The translations under genes were made by a program, and so were the position numbers. DNA of 64,000 nucleotides. Source: Arthrobacter sp. NicSoilC5 (GTDB lineage Bacteria; Actinomycetota; Actinomycetes; Actinomycetales; Micrococcaceae). Positions 42,369 to 51,090 of the stretch are shown piece after piece. How positions within the stretch are numbered: the stretch's first letter is position 1; each line of letters starts with the position of its first letter. Below the pieces are notes generated by a model. That model was given only the letters and a program-made list of their open reading frames with translations. It was not told the DNA's origin and did no database searches. The stretch covers positions 1,674,001-1,738,000 of the forward strand of contig NZ_AP024660.1 in the NCBI RefSeq assembly GCF_019977395.1, read 5' to 3'.

Positions 42369-43961
42369 ATGAACCCGCACACCCCCTCCCCCGACGACGA
42401 ACACCCTGCCGAACCCCTCCCCGACGGGCAGCCCGGCACGAACAGCGAGCGGCCCACCGAGCCCCTGCCGTCCTCCGTCTCCACGCCTCCGGAGCCCGCC
42501 CCGGTCCCGCCTGCGGACGACTCCCAGCGCTACGCGTTCCAGGGCACCCCCGCCCCGGCGCCGTCCACCGACTTCTTCGGCTGGATCCGCAGCAACGGCA
42601 TCTACCGGGGCAACGACCGCTGGGTCGGCGGCGTCTGCAGCGGCATCGCCCACCGGCTGGGCGTTGATCCGATCATCATCCGCGGCGTTTTCATTGTCCT
42701 GACCCTCCTGGCCGGCATTGGGGTACTGCTGTACGGCCTGGCCTGGGCCTTCCTTCCGGAACCGGACGGCAGGATCCACGTCCAGGAAGCAGGGGCCGGC
42801 CGCTGGTCCAGCGGCATGACAGGTTCCCTGATCGCCACGGTCCTGGGCCTCACCGGCCTGGGGGGAGGCTTCTGGGGCTGGAGCCATAATGGCCTGAGCG
42901 GCCTCCTCTGGACCCTCTTCTGGGTGGGTGGCGCAATCTACCTGATCTACTACCTCTCCCAACGCAACAAGGCCCACCCCACCATGGCCGGGCACGGCAC
43001 GGCGGCCCCGGGCGGGACCTACCCGATGGGCAGCACCGCCCACACCTCAACGTTCACCGCCGGCACGGCTCCCGGGCCTGCCCCGGCCGCAGCACCCACC
43101 TACGGCAGCGGCACCACCGGTTCAGCGCCCACCGGCTCCTACGGCAGCAGCGGCTACAGCCCCGCCGGGAGCGTCCCGGCCGCTGGCGGCGTTGGCGGCG
43201 CCGGAGTTGGGGCCGGCGGCGTTGGAACCGGCGGCGTTGGCAGCGCAGGCACCTCCCCGGGCGGCCCCGGCAGCGGCATACCCGGTGAAGCCGGATACCC
43301 CACCCCGTGGGTCCCGCCGCGGCCGCCAAAGCCCCGCCCATCCGGTCCCGGCGCCCCCGCAGTCGCCATCGCCACGGGATCTGCCCTGCTGGTGGGCGGC
43401 GGACTCAAGGCCCTGGACGCCGCGAACATCATCAACCTGGGCGGCTCCGGCAACGCCGTCGTGTGGGCCAGCGCGGCGGCCGTCCTCGGCCTGGGCATCC
43501 TGGTGGCGGGCTTCCGCGGCCGGACGTCCGGCATCCTGAGCCTCTTCGCGGTGATCGCGCTGGTCACCGGCGGCATCTACAACACCCTGGACGACGGCCG
43601 GATGCGGTTCCAGCAAGTTGACTGGAACCCGGCCAGCATCGAGGAAGCGCGCGGCGGCATCGACATCACCGCCGGCCGGGGAACCGTGGACCTCACGGGA
43701 CTCTCCCCAACCGCCCCCCTGACGTCCGACGTCGTGGTTCCCCTGGACATCACCGCCAGCAACGTGACCGTGGTGATCCCGCAGAACCTGCCCGTTGACA
43801 TCAAGGCGGACATGACCATGGGCAACCTGAACGAAGGAAGCGGCCAGCGCGGCGGCACCACCACCCGCGAAAGCAGCTACAACACGGACCGGCCAGGCAA
43901 CCACCTGGTGGTGCAGATCGACGGCACCTTCAGCAACGTCACGATCCAGGAAGGCAACTGA
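42369..43961 (+). CDS. PspC and LiaF-like C-terminal domain membrane protein
   Basis: A 530-residue protein. After a Pro/Glu-rich N-terminus there is a PspC domain (NDRWVGGVCSGIAHRLGVDP, YGLAWAFLPEPDG), more membrane segments, a Gly/Ala/Pro/Thr-rich linker of roughly residues 215-320 with GVGTGGVGSAG-type repeats, three hydrophobic segments, and a C-terminal beta-rich domain (GGIDITAGRGTVDLTGLSPT, TVVIPQNLPVDIKADMTMGN) like the LiaF/DUF2154 region. It probably senses the envelope and modulates the adjacent kinase. Confidence 0.85.
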   Translation: MNPHTPSPDDEHPAEPLPDGQPGTNSERPTEPLPSSVSTPPEPAPVPPADDSQRYAFQGTPAPAPSTDFFGWIRSNGIYRGNDRWVGGVCSGIAHRLGVDPIIIRGVFIVLTLLAGIGVLLYGLAWAFLPEPDGRIHVQEAGAGRWSSGMTGSLIATVLGLTGLGGGFWGWSHNGLSGLLWTLFWVGGAIYLIYYLSQRNKAHPTMAGHGTAAPGGTYPMGSTAHTSTFTAGTAPGPAPAAAPTYGSGTTGSAPTGSYGSSGYSPAGSVPAAGGVGGAGVGAGGVGTGGVGSAGTSPGGPGSGIPGEAGYPTPWVPPRPPKPRPSGPGAPAVAIATGSALLVGGGLKALDAANIINLGGSGNAVVWASAAAVLGLGILVAGFRGRTSGILSLFAVIALVTGGIYNTLDDGRMRFQQVDWNPASIEEARGGIDITAGRGTVDLTGLSPTAPLTSDVVVPLDITASNVTVVIPQNLPVDIKADMTMGNLNEGSGQRGGTTTRESSYNTDRPGNHLVVQIDGTFSNVTIQEGN

Positions 43962-43962
43962 C

Positions 43963-44220
43963 ATGGACAACAGCAACATTCCGACGACGGCGGGCCAGGA
44001 GACTGCCGGACCGGCACCGGCCAGGGTGGGAACGGTGGTGTGGGGGCTGATCGTCCTGGCACTGGCCGCGCTGATCATCGTGGCCCAGCTTGGCATCGTG
44101 ACGCTCAACGGCACCTACGTCCTGATCGGCCTCATGATCGGCGCGGGCGTGGCCCTGGTGGTGGGTGGCCTGCTCTCAGCCCGGAAACGTGACAACGAAC
44201 CAACTACAGGGAAGTCTTGA
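43963..44220 (+). CDS. Small two-span membrane protein
   Basis: The 85-residue product has two hydrophobic segments (TVVWGLIVLALAALIIVAQL and the stretch GTYVLIGLMIGAGVALVVGG) and a charged C-terminus. It starts 1 bp after the PspC/LiaF-like gene and is followed by a second PspC gene, so the three are probably co-translated. No specific family is recognised. Confidence 0.83.
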   Translation: MDNSNIPTTAGQETAGPAPARVGTVVWGLIVLALAALIIVAQLGIVTLNGTYVLIGLMIGAGVALVVGGLLSARKRDNEPTTGKS

Positions 44221-44223
44221 ACC

Positions 44224-44481
44224 ATGGATAAGTTCTTCAGCATTGTCAGGGGCTTCGGCCTGAAGCGCGGCCCCGAGCGGTGGCTTGGCGGGGTTTGTGG
44301 CGGCATCGCTGCCAAACTCAACGTGGACGTGGCGTACGTCCGCATCGCGTTCCTGCTCTTCGCCCTGCTTCCGGGCCCGGCATTCGTCTTCTACGTCCTG
44401 GCGTGGATCACCCTTCCGGACCAGCGCAACGAGATTCCGCTCCAGGCGTTCCTGGACCGCCGGTCGCTGAACCGGCCCTGA
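44224..44481 (+). CDS. Stand-alone PspC domain protein
   Basis: An 85-residue PspC protein with ERWLGGVCGGIAAKLNVDVA and two membrane segments ending YVLAWITLPDQRN. It is the third PspC domain of the cluster, after those in the kinase and the 530-residue protein. It is last in its operon; a strong terminator follows at 44496. Confidence 0.88.
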   Translation: MDKFFSIVRGFGLKRGPERWLGGVCGGIAAKLNVDVAYVRIAFLLFALLPGPAFVFYVLAWITLPDQRNEIPLQAFLDRRSLNRP

Positions 44482-44495
44482 CCGCCCAGGACCAC

Positions 44496-44535
44496 GGCCC
44501 CGGCCCCGTGAATGATCACGGGGCCGGGGCCTTTT
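44496..44535 (+). terminator. Intrinsic terminator after PspC operon
   Basis: A perfect 16-bp GC-rich stem (44496-44511 with 44516-44531) with loop ATGA is followed by TTTT. It lies 14 bases past the PspC stop. Confidence 0.9.
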
Positions 44536-44581
44536 CCGTGTCCCCCGCGTGCGGGGCCGAGCCGGCCCCCATGTAACCGGT

Positions 44582-44612
44582 TTGTGTCGTACCCCACACA
44601 CCCCACTACACT
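44582..44612 (+). promoter_or_regulatory. Possible pfkA promoter
   Basis: TTGTGT (44582-44587) and TACACT (44607-44612) are separated by 19 bases, longer than ideal, about 60 bp upstream of pfkA. It is the best hexamer pair in the gap. Confidence 0.35.
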
Positions 44613-44673
44613 TCTAGGTGAGCTCAGCGTGGCGCTCTGCCTGTAAACCTTCTCCCCAGGATTTGAGCCGAAC

Positions 44674-45699
44674 ATGAAAATTGGAATCCTCACCAGCGGT
44701 GGCGACTGCCCCGGATTGAACGCAGTGATCCGAGGTGCAGTGCTCAAAGGCATTGCGGTCCACGGCCAGGAGTTCGTCGGATTCCGTGATGGCTGGCGGG
44801 GCGTGGTGGAAGGGGACATCATCGATATCCCCCGCACCATGGTCCGCGGCATCGCCAAACAGGGTGGCACCATTTTGGGCACCTCCCGCACCAACCCGTT
44901 CGAAAACGGCGGCGGCCCGGAGGCCATCAAGGCCCACATGGACCGGCTGGGCATCGACGCCATCATCGCCATCGGCGGTGAGGGAACCCTGGCCGCGGCC
45001 AAGCGGCTGACCGACGCCGGGCTCAAGATCGTAGGCGTCCCCAAGACCGTGGACAACGACCTCGACGCCACCGACTACACCTTCGGTTTCGATACCGCCG
45101 TCCAGATCGCCACCGAGGCCATCGACCGGCTCCGCACTACGGGTGAGTCCCACCACCGGTGCATGATCGCGGAAGTGATGGGCCGGCACGTGGGCTGGAT
45201 TGCGCTGCACGCCGGAATGGCTGCCGGGGCGCACGCCATCCTGATCCCGGAGCAGAAGGTCAGCATCGAGCAGATCACCGAATGGGTCAATGAAGCCCAC
45301 GCCCGCGGCCGTGCGCCCCTGGTGGTGGTGGCTGAAGGGTTCGTTCCGGAGCACATGGAGAGCCCGCACTCCGAGCGCGGCCTGGACACCTTCGGCCGTC
45401 CCCGCCTGGGCGGCATCGCGGACCAGCTCGCCCCCGAACTCGAAGCCCGGACCGGCATCGAAACCCGTGCCACCATCCTGGGGCACATCCAGCGCGGCGG
45501 CGTCCCCTCGGCCTTTGACCGGGTCCTGGCCACCCGGCTGGGCATGGCCGCCATCGACTCCGTGGTCGAAGGCTACTGGGGCACCATGGTGGCACTGAAG
45601 GGCACCGACATCCAGCATGTCGCCTTCGAGGAAGCCCTGGGCCAGCTCAAGACCGTCCCGCAAAACCGCTACGACGAAGCCGCGGTCCTGTTCGGCTAA
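44674..45699 (+). CDS. pfkA: 6-phosphofructokinase
   Basis: Phosphofructokinase (341 residues) converts fructose 6-phosphate to the 1,6-bisphosphate in glycolysis. Motifs are ILTSGGDCPGLNAVIRGAV, the nucleotide site IGGEGTLAAAKR, VPKTVDNDLDATDYTFGFDT, the substrate loop MGRHVGWIALHAG and GHIQRGGVPSAFDR. The Gly in GGEGT (rather than the Asp found in pyrophosphate enzymes) favours ATP as donor, while the Lys in PKTVDND is the mixed actinobacterial state. Start ATG at 44674. Confidence 0.95.
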   Translation: MKIGILTSGGDCPGLNAVIRGAVLKGIAVHGQEFVGFRDGWRGVVEGDIIDIPRTMVRGIAKQGGTILGTSRTNPFENGGGPEAIKAHMDRLGIDAIIAIGGEGTLAAAKRLTDAGLKIVGVPKTVDNDLDATDYTFGFDTAVQIATEAIDRLRTTGESHHRCMIAEVMGRHVGWIALHAGMAAGAHAILIPEQKVSIEQITEWVNEAHARGRAPLVVVAEGFVPEHMESPHSERGLDTFGRPRLGGIADQLAPELEARTGIETRATILGHIQRGGVPSAFDRVLATRLGMAAIDSVVEGYWGTMVALKGTDIQHVAFEEALGQLKTVPQNRYDEAAVLFG

Positions 45700-45726
45700 G
45701 CCTGCAGGCCCCCCTAGGCTGGGACC

Positions 45727-46443
45727 ATGACACTCGATCCCGGCTCAGCGGCCATCATCCAGTTGGCATGGGCACGCCGGCTGGGCCTTGACGACGACGC
45801 GTTCGGTGACGCCCTGGCATCGGGGGAACGGATTGTCCGGGCCGACGAATCGGCCCGGACTGTCGACTTTGTGCGGCTGTTCGGAAGTTCCGCCCTGGTG
45901 GGACCACGGAGCGTCATCGACGCCGCGGCGGACATTCCCGATGAGGAAATGGCCCAGCACGTCACCCTCCTGAAACTGACCAGGGAGCAGGGCGGCCACG
46001 GACTCGGTGCCGCAGCCCTGTTCTTCGCCGACGACCTGCCCCTCCAGCAGCCCTCCGAGGAACTGACCGTCTCGCACGGTAATCCGGAAGCGATCGAGCT
46101 GGAGGGAAGGTGCCCGCCGGACGACGTCAACGAGGTGGGTCTTTCCGACCTCGAGAACCGGTACACCATCGTCCATGAAATCGATGGCAGGCGCGTGCCC
46201 CTTGCCTGCGGCGCTTATGGCGAGTGGGAAGGCCTGCTGGCCAACATGGGGGTCCTGGTGGATCCTGAGTGGCGGCGGCATGGTCTTGGGGCCCTGGCCG
46301 GATCCATCGCCGCCCACGAGGCCCTTGCCGCAGGGCTGACGCTGCAGTGGCGTGCAGACGTCAGCAACACCGGCTGCCTTGCCCTCGCCCGGAAACTGGG
46401 CCTCTCAGCCGGCGGAATCCAGACCAGCGTCCACCTTCGCTGA
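45727..46443 (+). CDS. GNAT-family acetyltransferase
   Basis: A 238-residue protein whose last 90 residues carry the GNAT core: GLLANMGVLVDPEWRRHGLG is the acetyl-CoA loop and ADVSNTGCLALARKLGLSAG the C-terminal helix. The first ~100 residues are less conserved. It lies 27 bp after pfkA on the same strand and overlaps the convergent MFS gene by 39 bp at its 3' end. The substrate is unknown. Confidence 0.82.
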   Translation: MTLDPGSAAIIQLAWARRLGLDDDAFGDALASGERIVRADESARTVDFVRLFGSSALVGPRSVIDAAADIPDEEMAQHVTLLKLTREQGGHGLGAAALFFADDLPLQQPSEELTVSHGNPEAIELEGRCPPDDVNEVGLSDLENRYTIVHEIDGRRVPLACGAYGEWEGLLANMGVLVDPEWRRHGLGALAGSIAAHEALAAGLTLQWRADVSNTGCLALARKLGLSAGGIQTSVHLR

Positions 46444-47928
46444 CGCAGGGCTCCCCGCGGCGCCCCAGTCCTGGGCCGGCTTCGGCTTGGCAAAGAACAG
46501 GGCAACGGCTGCGGCAACCAGCACCACTGCGGCGGGGAGGAGGATCGACTGGGCCATTGCCGTCGAAAACCCTGCGTGCAGGAACCCGGGAAGCGTACCG
46601 CCGCCCATGCCCATGCCCTCACCGGATGGGGCGCCGGGGCCGCGGGACGGGAGTTCGGCCGCCAGCCGGGACTGGATGAGGACGGCGATCGCAGCGCTGC
46701 CCAGCACGGCCCCGAACTGCCGGGTGGTGTTGTACACCCCGGAGCCTGCGCCGGCCTGGCGCGGCGGCAGGTTCCGGGTTGCGGTTGTGCTCAACGGTGC
46801 CCAGATGCCGGCGTTGGCAAAGCCCAGGACTGCGCTGGGAAGCAGGAACAGCAGGATGGGCGTGTCCGGCTGCATGAGCAGGCCATTCCAGACCAGGGCG
46901 ACAGCCATCAGCGTCAGGCCGCCGGCGGCCAGATATTTCGGGTTGACCCGGTCCACGATCTTGCCCACCACCGGCGCCATGCCGCCTGAGATCAGCGCCA
47001 TGGGCACCATCAGGAGTGCCGACTGGGTGGGCGTCAGACCGCGGACCAGCTGGTAGTAGAAGATCAGCGGCAGGCTGAAGGACGTGACGGTGAACCCCAC
47101 CATCGTGATTCCAAGGTTGGCGAGGGAGAAGTTCCGGTCCCGGAACAGACCCAGCGGCAGGAGCGGCTCGCCTTTATTGAACCGCTGCCACGCCACGAAC
47201 GCGGCCAGGACAACAAGGCCGGCAATAATGAGTCCCCAGACGCTGATGGGTCCGGTGATGGTGCCCCAGTTGTACGTCTCGCCTTCCTGGATGCCGAAGA
47301 CCAGCAGGAAGAGCCCGACGGCGCTCAGCAGGACGCCGGGGATGTCGAACCGGTGCGGGTGCGTGCTCAGCGCCGGGACGTTGCGCATTGCCAGGATGAA
47401 GCCCACGACGCCGATGGGCACGTTGATGAAGAAGATCCACTCCCAGCCCAGGCCGTCCACCAGGACACCGCCCAGGATGGGCCCCACCAGGGTGGCCATG
47501 CCGGCCGTGGCACCCCAGATGGCCATGGCGGAACCGCGGCGGTCCGGCGGAAAGATGCGGGTGATGACCGCCATGGTCTGAGGCGTCATGACCGCTGCGC
47601 CTAGCCCCTGCACCACGCGGGCGGCGATAAGGGTTTCCACGTTTTGGGCCAGGCCGCACCAGAGGGAGGCCAGGGTGAACACCACCAGGCCGAGCAGGTA
47701 CAGCTTCCGGGGGCCGAACCTGTCACCCAGCCGGCCCGTGATGAGCAGGGGAACGGCGTAGGCCAGCAGGTAGGCACTGGTCACCCAGATCACCGAGTTA
47801 ATGTCGGCGTTCAGGCCCTCCATGATCCGGGGATTGGCCACCGAGACGATGGTGCTGTCGATCAGGATCATGAAGAACCCGATCACCAGGGACCACAGCG
47901 CCGGCCACGGCTTTTCTACGTTTTCCAC
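46405..47928 (-). CDS. MFS multidrug exporter, DHA2 (EmrB/QacA) type
   Basis: A 507-residue transporter with about 14 membrane segments. DHA2 features include LIDSTIVSVANPRIMEGLNA in TM1, the loop GRLGDRFGPRKLYLLGLVVF and motif C in TM5 ATLVGPILGGVLVDGLGWEW. Proton-driven efflux of drugs or other small compounds is predicted. The start is GTG (47926-47928) with AAGGAT upstream. No regulator is adjacent. Its 3' end overlaps the GNAT gene on the other strand. Confidence 0.9.
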   Translation of the reverse strand: MENVEKPWPALWSLVIGFFMILIDSTIVSVANPRIMEGLNADINSVIWVTSAYLLAYAVPLLITGRLGDRFGPRKLYLLGLVVFTLASLWCGLAQNVETLIAARVVQGLGAAVMTPQTMAVITRIFPPDRRGSAMAIWGATAGMATLVGPILGGVLVDGLGWEWIFFINVPIGVVGFILAMRNVPALSTHPHRFDIPGVLLSAVGLFLLVFGIQEGETYNWGTITGPISVWGLIIAGLVVLAAFVAWQRFNKGEPLLPLGLFRDRNFSLANLGITMVGFTVTSFSLPLIFYYQLVRGLTPTQSALLMVPMALISGGMAPVVGKIVDRVNPKYLAAGGLTLMAVALVWNGLLMQPDTPILLFLLPSAVLGFANAGIWAPLSTTATRNLPPRQAGAGSGVYNTTRQFGAVLGSAAIAVLIQSRLAAELPSRGPGAPSGEGMGMGGGTLPGFLHAGFSTAMAQSILLPAAVVLVAAAVALFFAKPKPAQDWGAAGSPASAKVDAGLDSAG

Positions 47929-47979
47929 TCTGTCATCCTTCTGGAGTTTTGTTTGGTGCCGGGCGGAAACCCGGAAAAG

Positions 47980-48405
47980 TCAGCCCAGCAGGTCCAGGAT
48001 CTCCGAGCGGGCAAACATCTGCGCCGCTGCCCGTGCCGACGGCGCACCGGCGTCCGGATCCGCTCCGGCGCCCAGCAGAACCCGGGCCACGTCCGTGTAG
48101 CCCTTGAACGCCGCTCCTGCGAGCGGGGTTTGGCCCCTGTCGTTGGCGGTGTTGGCTTCCGCACCGTGCTGCAGGAGCAGCTCAACGGTGCCGGCGTGCC
48201 CGTGGTAGGCCGCGAGCATCAGAAGGGAATCGCCGGCGGAGTTCGTCATGGTGGCGGGCACCCCGGCGTCCAGGTAGGCACCCAGCAGCTCGTCGCTGCC
48301 GTCACGGGCAGCTTGGAAGAGCGTGTGCGCCAAAGCCAGCGCGTCGTCGTCGTGCCCCTCCGTTGCCTCCGCCCCGGCGTGGACGGGCGCGGTGTTCTCG
48401 GTCAT
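47980..48405 (-). CDS. Ankyrin-repeat protein
   Basis: The 141-residue protein contains about four ankyrin repeats, for example AGDSLLMLAAYHGHAGTVEL and NDRGQTPLAGAAFKGYTDVA, a protein-binding scaffold without enzymatic residues. It shares one base with the ygfZ stop (TGATG), so the two are translationally coupled and may act together. Confidence 0.88.
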   Translation of the reverse strand: MTENTAPVHAGAEATEGHDDDALALAHTLFQAARDGSDELLGAYLDAGVPATMTNSAGDSLLMLAAYHGHAGTVELLLQHGAEANTANDRGQTPLAGAAFKGYTDVARVLLGAGADPDAGAPSARAAAQMFARSEILDLLG

Positions 48406-49487
48406 CAGCGTGGCCCCCTCAGGAATCCGGTCTGGCGCCCCACGACCTGGCCGGCGTCGGGGGCGACGATGAGTTCCTGGACGGCCGGATACGGCTCGTC
48501 GCCGTCCAGGACCGTCAGTATTTCATCCGGGGCCACGGAACGCTTGATGACTGCCAGGGCGACGGGACCCATTTCGTAGTGCTGCGCCACCGAGGTCACG
48601 GTCCCCACTTTCCGCTCCCCGGCCATGACGGGACTCCCGGCAGCGGGCAGGGTGTGCTGCGAACCGTCCAGCTGCAGGAACACCAGCCTGCGCGGCGGGT
48701 GGCCAAGATTGTGGACGCGGGCGATGGTTTCCTGCCCCTTGTAGCAGCCCTTGGCCAGGTGCACGGCGGTGCGCAGCAGGTCCAGTTCGTGCGGGATGGT
48801 CTTGTCGTCCGTCTCGGCCCCGATCCTGGGGCGCCACGCTGCGACCCGGAGGGCCTCGGCGGCGAGCACGCCGGCCAACGCCCGCCCGGCGACGGCGTCC
48901 TCCAGCCCGGCGGCGGGGATAAGGTACTCGAACCAAGGGCGCTCAAGCCCGGGATGGTTCTCCTCTGAGACGGTGGCGTAGGAGTATCCGCCGGCGGAGA
49001 CGTGCGGCCACGGATCCTGCCAGGCGAGGTGGCCGGACCATTCGGGCACGGCACGTGTGCTGCCCACAACGGCCCAGTCCGCCGAAACGTCGGCGATCTC
49101 CACCCGCAGCATGAACTTCATGCGGTTGAGGTACTCGGCAAGCGGGGCGGCTTCGGCTGCCTCCACGATCAGCCAGGTGCTCTCCCCGTCGTCGACCACC
49201 CTGGCGTCGAAGTCGATGCGGCCCTGGACGCTAAGGAGCAGCAGTTCGCTGGACTCGCCGGGTTTCAGGGCTGCCACCTGCTGTGAGGACAGGGTATTCA
49301 GCCAGCTGAGCCGGTCCGGCCCGGTGACGGTGACCACGCCGCGGTGGGAAAGGTCGACGACGGCGGTTCCGGCAGCAAGGGCGCGCTGCTCGCGCAGCGG
49401 CTCGCCGTAGTGGGCGGCGACCCCGGCGTCAGGGCCGGCGGCCACGACGGCCCCGGTGCGCGACAACAAAGGGCTGGGCGTAGTCAT
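48405..49487 (-). CDS. ygfZ: YgfZ/GcvT-like folate-binding protein
   Basis: YgfZ-type proteins bind folate and support repair or assembly of iron-sulfur clusters. The 360-residue product has the GcvT-like N-domain (VVDLSHRGVVTVTGPDRLSW, LNTLSSQQVAAL) and the diagnostic motif KGCYKGQETIARVHNLG, containing the redox Cys. It precedes and is coupled to the ankyrin gene. Confidence 0.92.
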   Translation of the reverse strand: MTTPSPLLSRTGAVVAAGPDAGVAAHYGEPLREQRALAAGTAVVDLSHRGVVTVTGPDRLSWLNTLSSQQVAALKPGESSELLLLSVQGRIDFDARVVDDGESTWLIVEAAEAAPLAEYLNRMKFMLRVEIADVSADWAVVGSTRAVPEWSGHLAWQDPWPHVSAGGYSYATVSEENHPGLERPWFEYLIPAAGLEDAVAGRALAGVLAAEALRVAAWRPRIGAETDDKTIPHELDLLRTAVHLAKGCYKGQETIARVHNLGHPPRRLVFLQLDGSQHTLPAAGSPVMAGERKVGTVTSVAQHYEMGPVALAVIKRSVAPDEILTVLDGDEPYPAVQELIVAPDAGQVVGRQTGFLRGPR

Positions 49488-49509
49488 ATGAAGTAGAAGT
49501 CCTTGGAGG

Positions 49510-50247
49510 TCAGCGGTATTCCGGGTTTTCGAAATCGAATCTTGTACCGGCAGCCCATTCGCCCGGCAGGTTTCCGTACGCGGGATAGCCCCCGGCGTCC
49601 TTCAGGATCCTGGCCAGGTGCAGGAGGTTCCACGTCATGAATGTGGTGTTCCGGTTGGTGAAGTCCGTCTCCGGGCCACCCGAGCCTTCATCCAGGTAGC
49701 TGGGCCCGGGGCCCACCGGCCCGATCCAACCGGCATCGGCCTGCGGCGGGATGCTGAAGCCGATGTGCTGAAGGCTGTACAGGACGTTCATGGCGCAGTG
49801 CTTGATGCCGTCTTCGTTTCCGGTGATCAGGCAGCCGCCGACTTTCGGGTAGAACGCCCATTGGCCCTTGCCGTTGAGCTCCCCGGAGTGGGCGTAGAGG
49901 CGTTCGATCAGCTTCTTGGTCTGGGAGGAGTTGTCCCCCAGCCAGATGGGTCCGGCCACCACAACAATGTCGGCTTCCTGGACCGCGGGGTAAAGCTCGG
50001 GCCATTCGTCGGTGGCCCAGCCGTACTGGGTCATGTCCGGGTAGACGCCGGTGGCGATATCGTGGTCCACCGTGCGGATCACCGTGGTGCTGACGCCCTG
50101 CTTTTCCATGATCCGGCGGCTGATGCGGATCAGTCCATCCGTGTTGGAGGTCTGGGGCGACTTCTTGAGCGTGCCGTTGAAAAAGACAGCCTTGAGGTCG
50201 CCGTAACCGGCCGGCGCTCCTGCTGCTTTCCTGGTGCCTTCTTCCAC
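49510..50247 (-). CDS. NAD(P)H-dependent flavodoxin-like reductase
   Basis: A 245-residue flavodoxin-fold protein with the FMN phosphate loop FFNGTLKKSPQTSNTDGLI and the second loop VVVAGPIWLGDNSSQTKKLI, followed by KVGGCLITGNEDG. This resembles the FMN_red/flavodoxin_2 families. I choose GTG 50245-50247 (VEEGTRKAAG), preceded by AAAGGGAG; the frame is open to 50436 but the extra part overlaps the next gene and short tandem repeats. The electron acceptor is unknown. Confidence 0.85.
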   Translation of the reverse strand: MEEGTRKAAGAPAGYGDLKAVFFNGTLKKSPQTSNTDGLIRISRRIMEKQGVSTTVIRTVDHDIATGVYPDMTQYGWATDEWPELYPAVQEADIVVVAGPIWLGDNSSQTKKLIERLYAHSGELNGKGQWAFYPKVGGCLITGNEDGIKHCAMNVLYSLQHIGFSIPPQADAGWIGPVGPGPSYLDEGSGGPETDFTNRNTTFMTWNLLHLARILKDAGGYPAYGNLPGEWAAGTRFDFENPEYR

Positions 50248-50268
50248 GGTGCCGCTCCCTTTTTCGCG

Positions 50269-50321
50269 GGTCAGGAGACCCTCTTTTTGGTCAGGAAACC
50301 CTCGTTGGTCAGGAAACCTTG
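50269..50321. repeat. Three tandem copies of GGTCAGGAAACCCTC
   Basis: Copies at 50269-50283, 50289-50303 and 50307-50321 differ at one to three bases. The last includes the stop codon of the FABP-like gene, so its final codons have been copied twice downstream. This looks like local slippage duplication. Confidence 0.8.
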
Positions 50322-50917
50322 TGCAGGAACGCGGAAGCGTGTGCCTCCAGGCCCTTCCCTGCCTCGCCGCCCGCGGCAACGTCCCACCGCCACAACAGGT
50401 TGCCGTCCACCAGCCCGAAAATGCGGGTGGCCGCACTGTAGTCCTTCGAGTGGCTGCCGCGCATCACCATGTCGGTGGTCAGCTGGATCTGGGGACCCTT
50501 GATCTGGCCGTAGTACAGCTCCGAGATTCCGCCGGGATGCGAGATGGACACGGAGATGTCGAAGCCGCCGTCCTTGTTGCGCAGTGCCTCAACCTCGTCG
50601 GCACTCTTCAGCACCGGCACGATGTCGGCGGGCACCAGGCCGGGACCGCCGTCGGCATCAAGCTGCTTGCGCTCCAGCGCCCAGAAACCCGTCTCGACGG
50701 TGAGCGGCCGCAGGCGCGTGCCTTCGTCGTCGGTCAACCAGCTTTCGGCACGGTACTGCAGGTACGGCAGGCCGTTGTGGGTGAAGGAAACGTGCTGCAG
50801 GAAGTGTTCGGAATCCTCGTCGCCGCTGCCCAGCCGGCCCCGGCCCTCCCACTCACCGATGAGCCAGGAAAGGGGGACGAGTTCGGGGGTCAGGTCTGTA
50901 GGAATCTCAATGGGCAT
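50309..50917 (-). CDS. Nitrobindin / FABP-like beta-barrel protein
   Basis: The 202-residue protein fits the THAP4/nitrobindin-like heme-binding family (formerly UPF0678). The signature GxWxGxG appears as GEWEGRG near residue 21, followed by FLQHVSFTHNGLPYLQYRAE and the barrel strands LTVETGFWALERKQ and GGISELYYGQIKGPQIQLTT. Family members bind heme and isomerise peroxynitrite; activity here is inferred. It lies upstream of the flavodoxin-like gene. Confidence 0.88.
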   Translation of the reverse strand: MPIEIPTDLTPELVPLSWLIGEWEGRGRLGSGDEDSEHFLQHVSFTHNGLPYLQYRAESWLTDDEGTRLRPLTVETGFWALERKQLDADGGPGLVPADIVPVLKSADEVEALRNKDGGFDISVSISHPGGISELYYGQIKGPQIQLTTDMVMRGSHSKDYSAATRIFGLVDGNLLWRWDVAAGGEAGKGLEAHASAFLHKVS

Positions 50918-50959
50918 TGGTCTTACCTCCAGATACGGCCGGTCCTTGAAAAGGGGTGG

Positions 50960-51073
50960 CTACTTCTGGCCCTTGAAGAGGCGGTAGACCACGAAGCCGG
51001 CGAACCAGGCCATGGACAGGCTCGCAATGCCGAGCAGGACAAGGAAGAAGATTTCAAAAGCAAGTACGGACAT
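50960..51073 (-). CDS. 37-residue single-pass membrane protein
   Basis: A very short gene: ATG 51071-51073 with AGGA about 8 bases upstream, TAG at 50960-50962. The product MSVLAFEIFFLVLLGIASLS continues to a single hydrophobic span and ends with VVYRLFKGQK, a basic cytoplasmic tail. It lies 17 bp after a larger membrane protein gene on the same strand. No family is recognised. Confidence 0.65.
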   Translation of the reverse strand: MSVLAFEIFFLVLLGIASLSMAWFAGFVVYRLFKGQK

Positions 51074-51090
51074 GGTGCCATCCTAACCCG

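Noticed and set aside
44674..45699. Pyrophosphate-dependent phosphofructokinase
   Set aside because: The donor-site motif is GGEGT with Gly where pyrophosphate enzymes have Asp, so ATP is the more likely donor.
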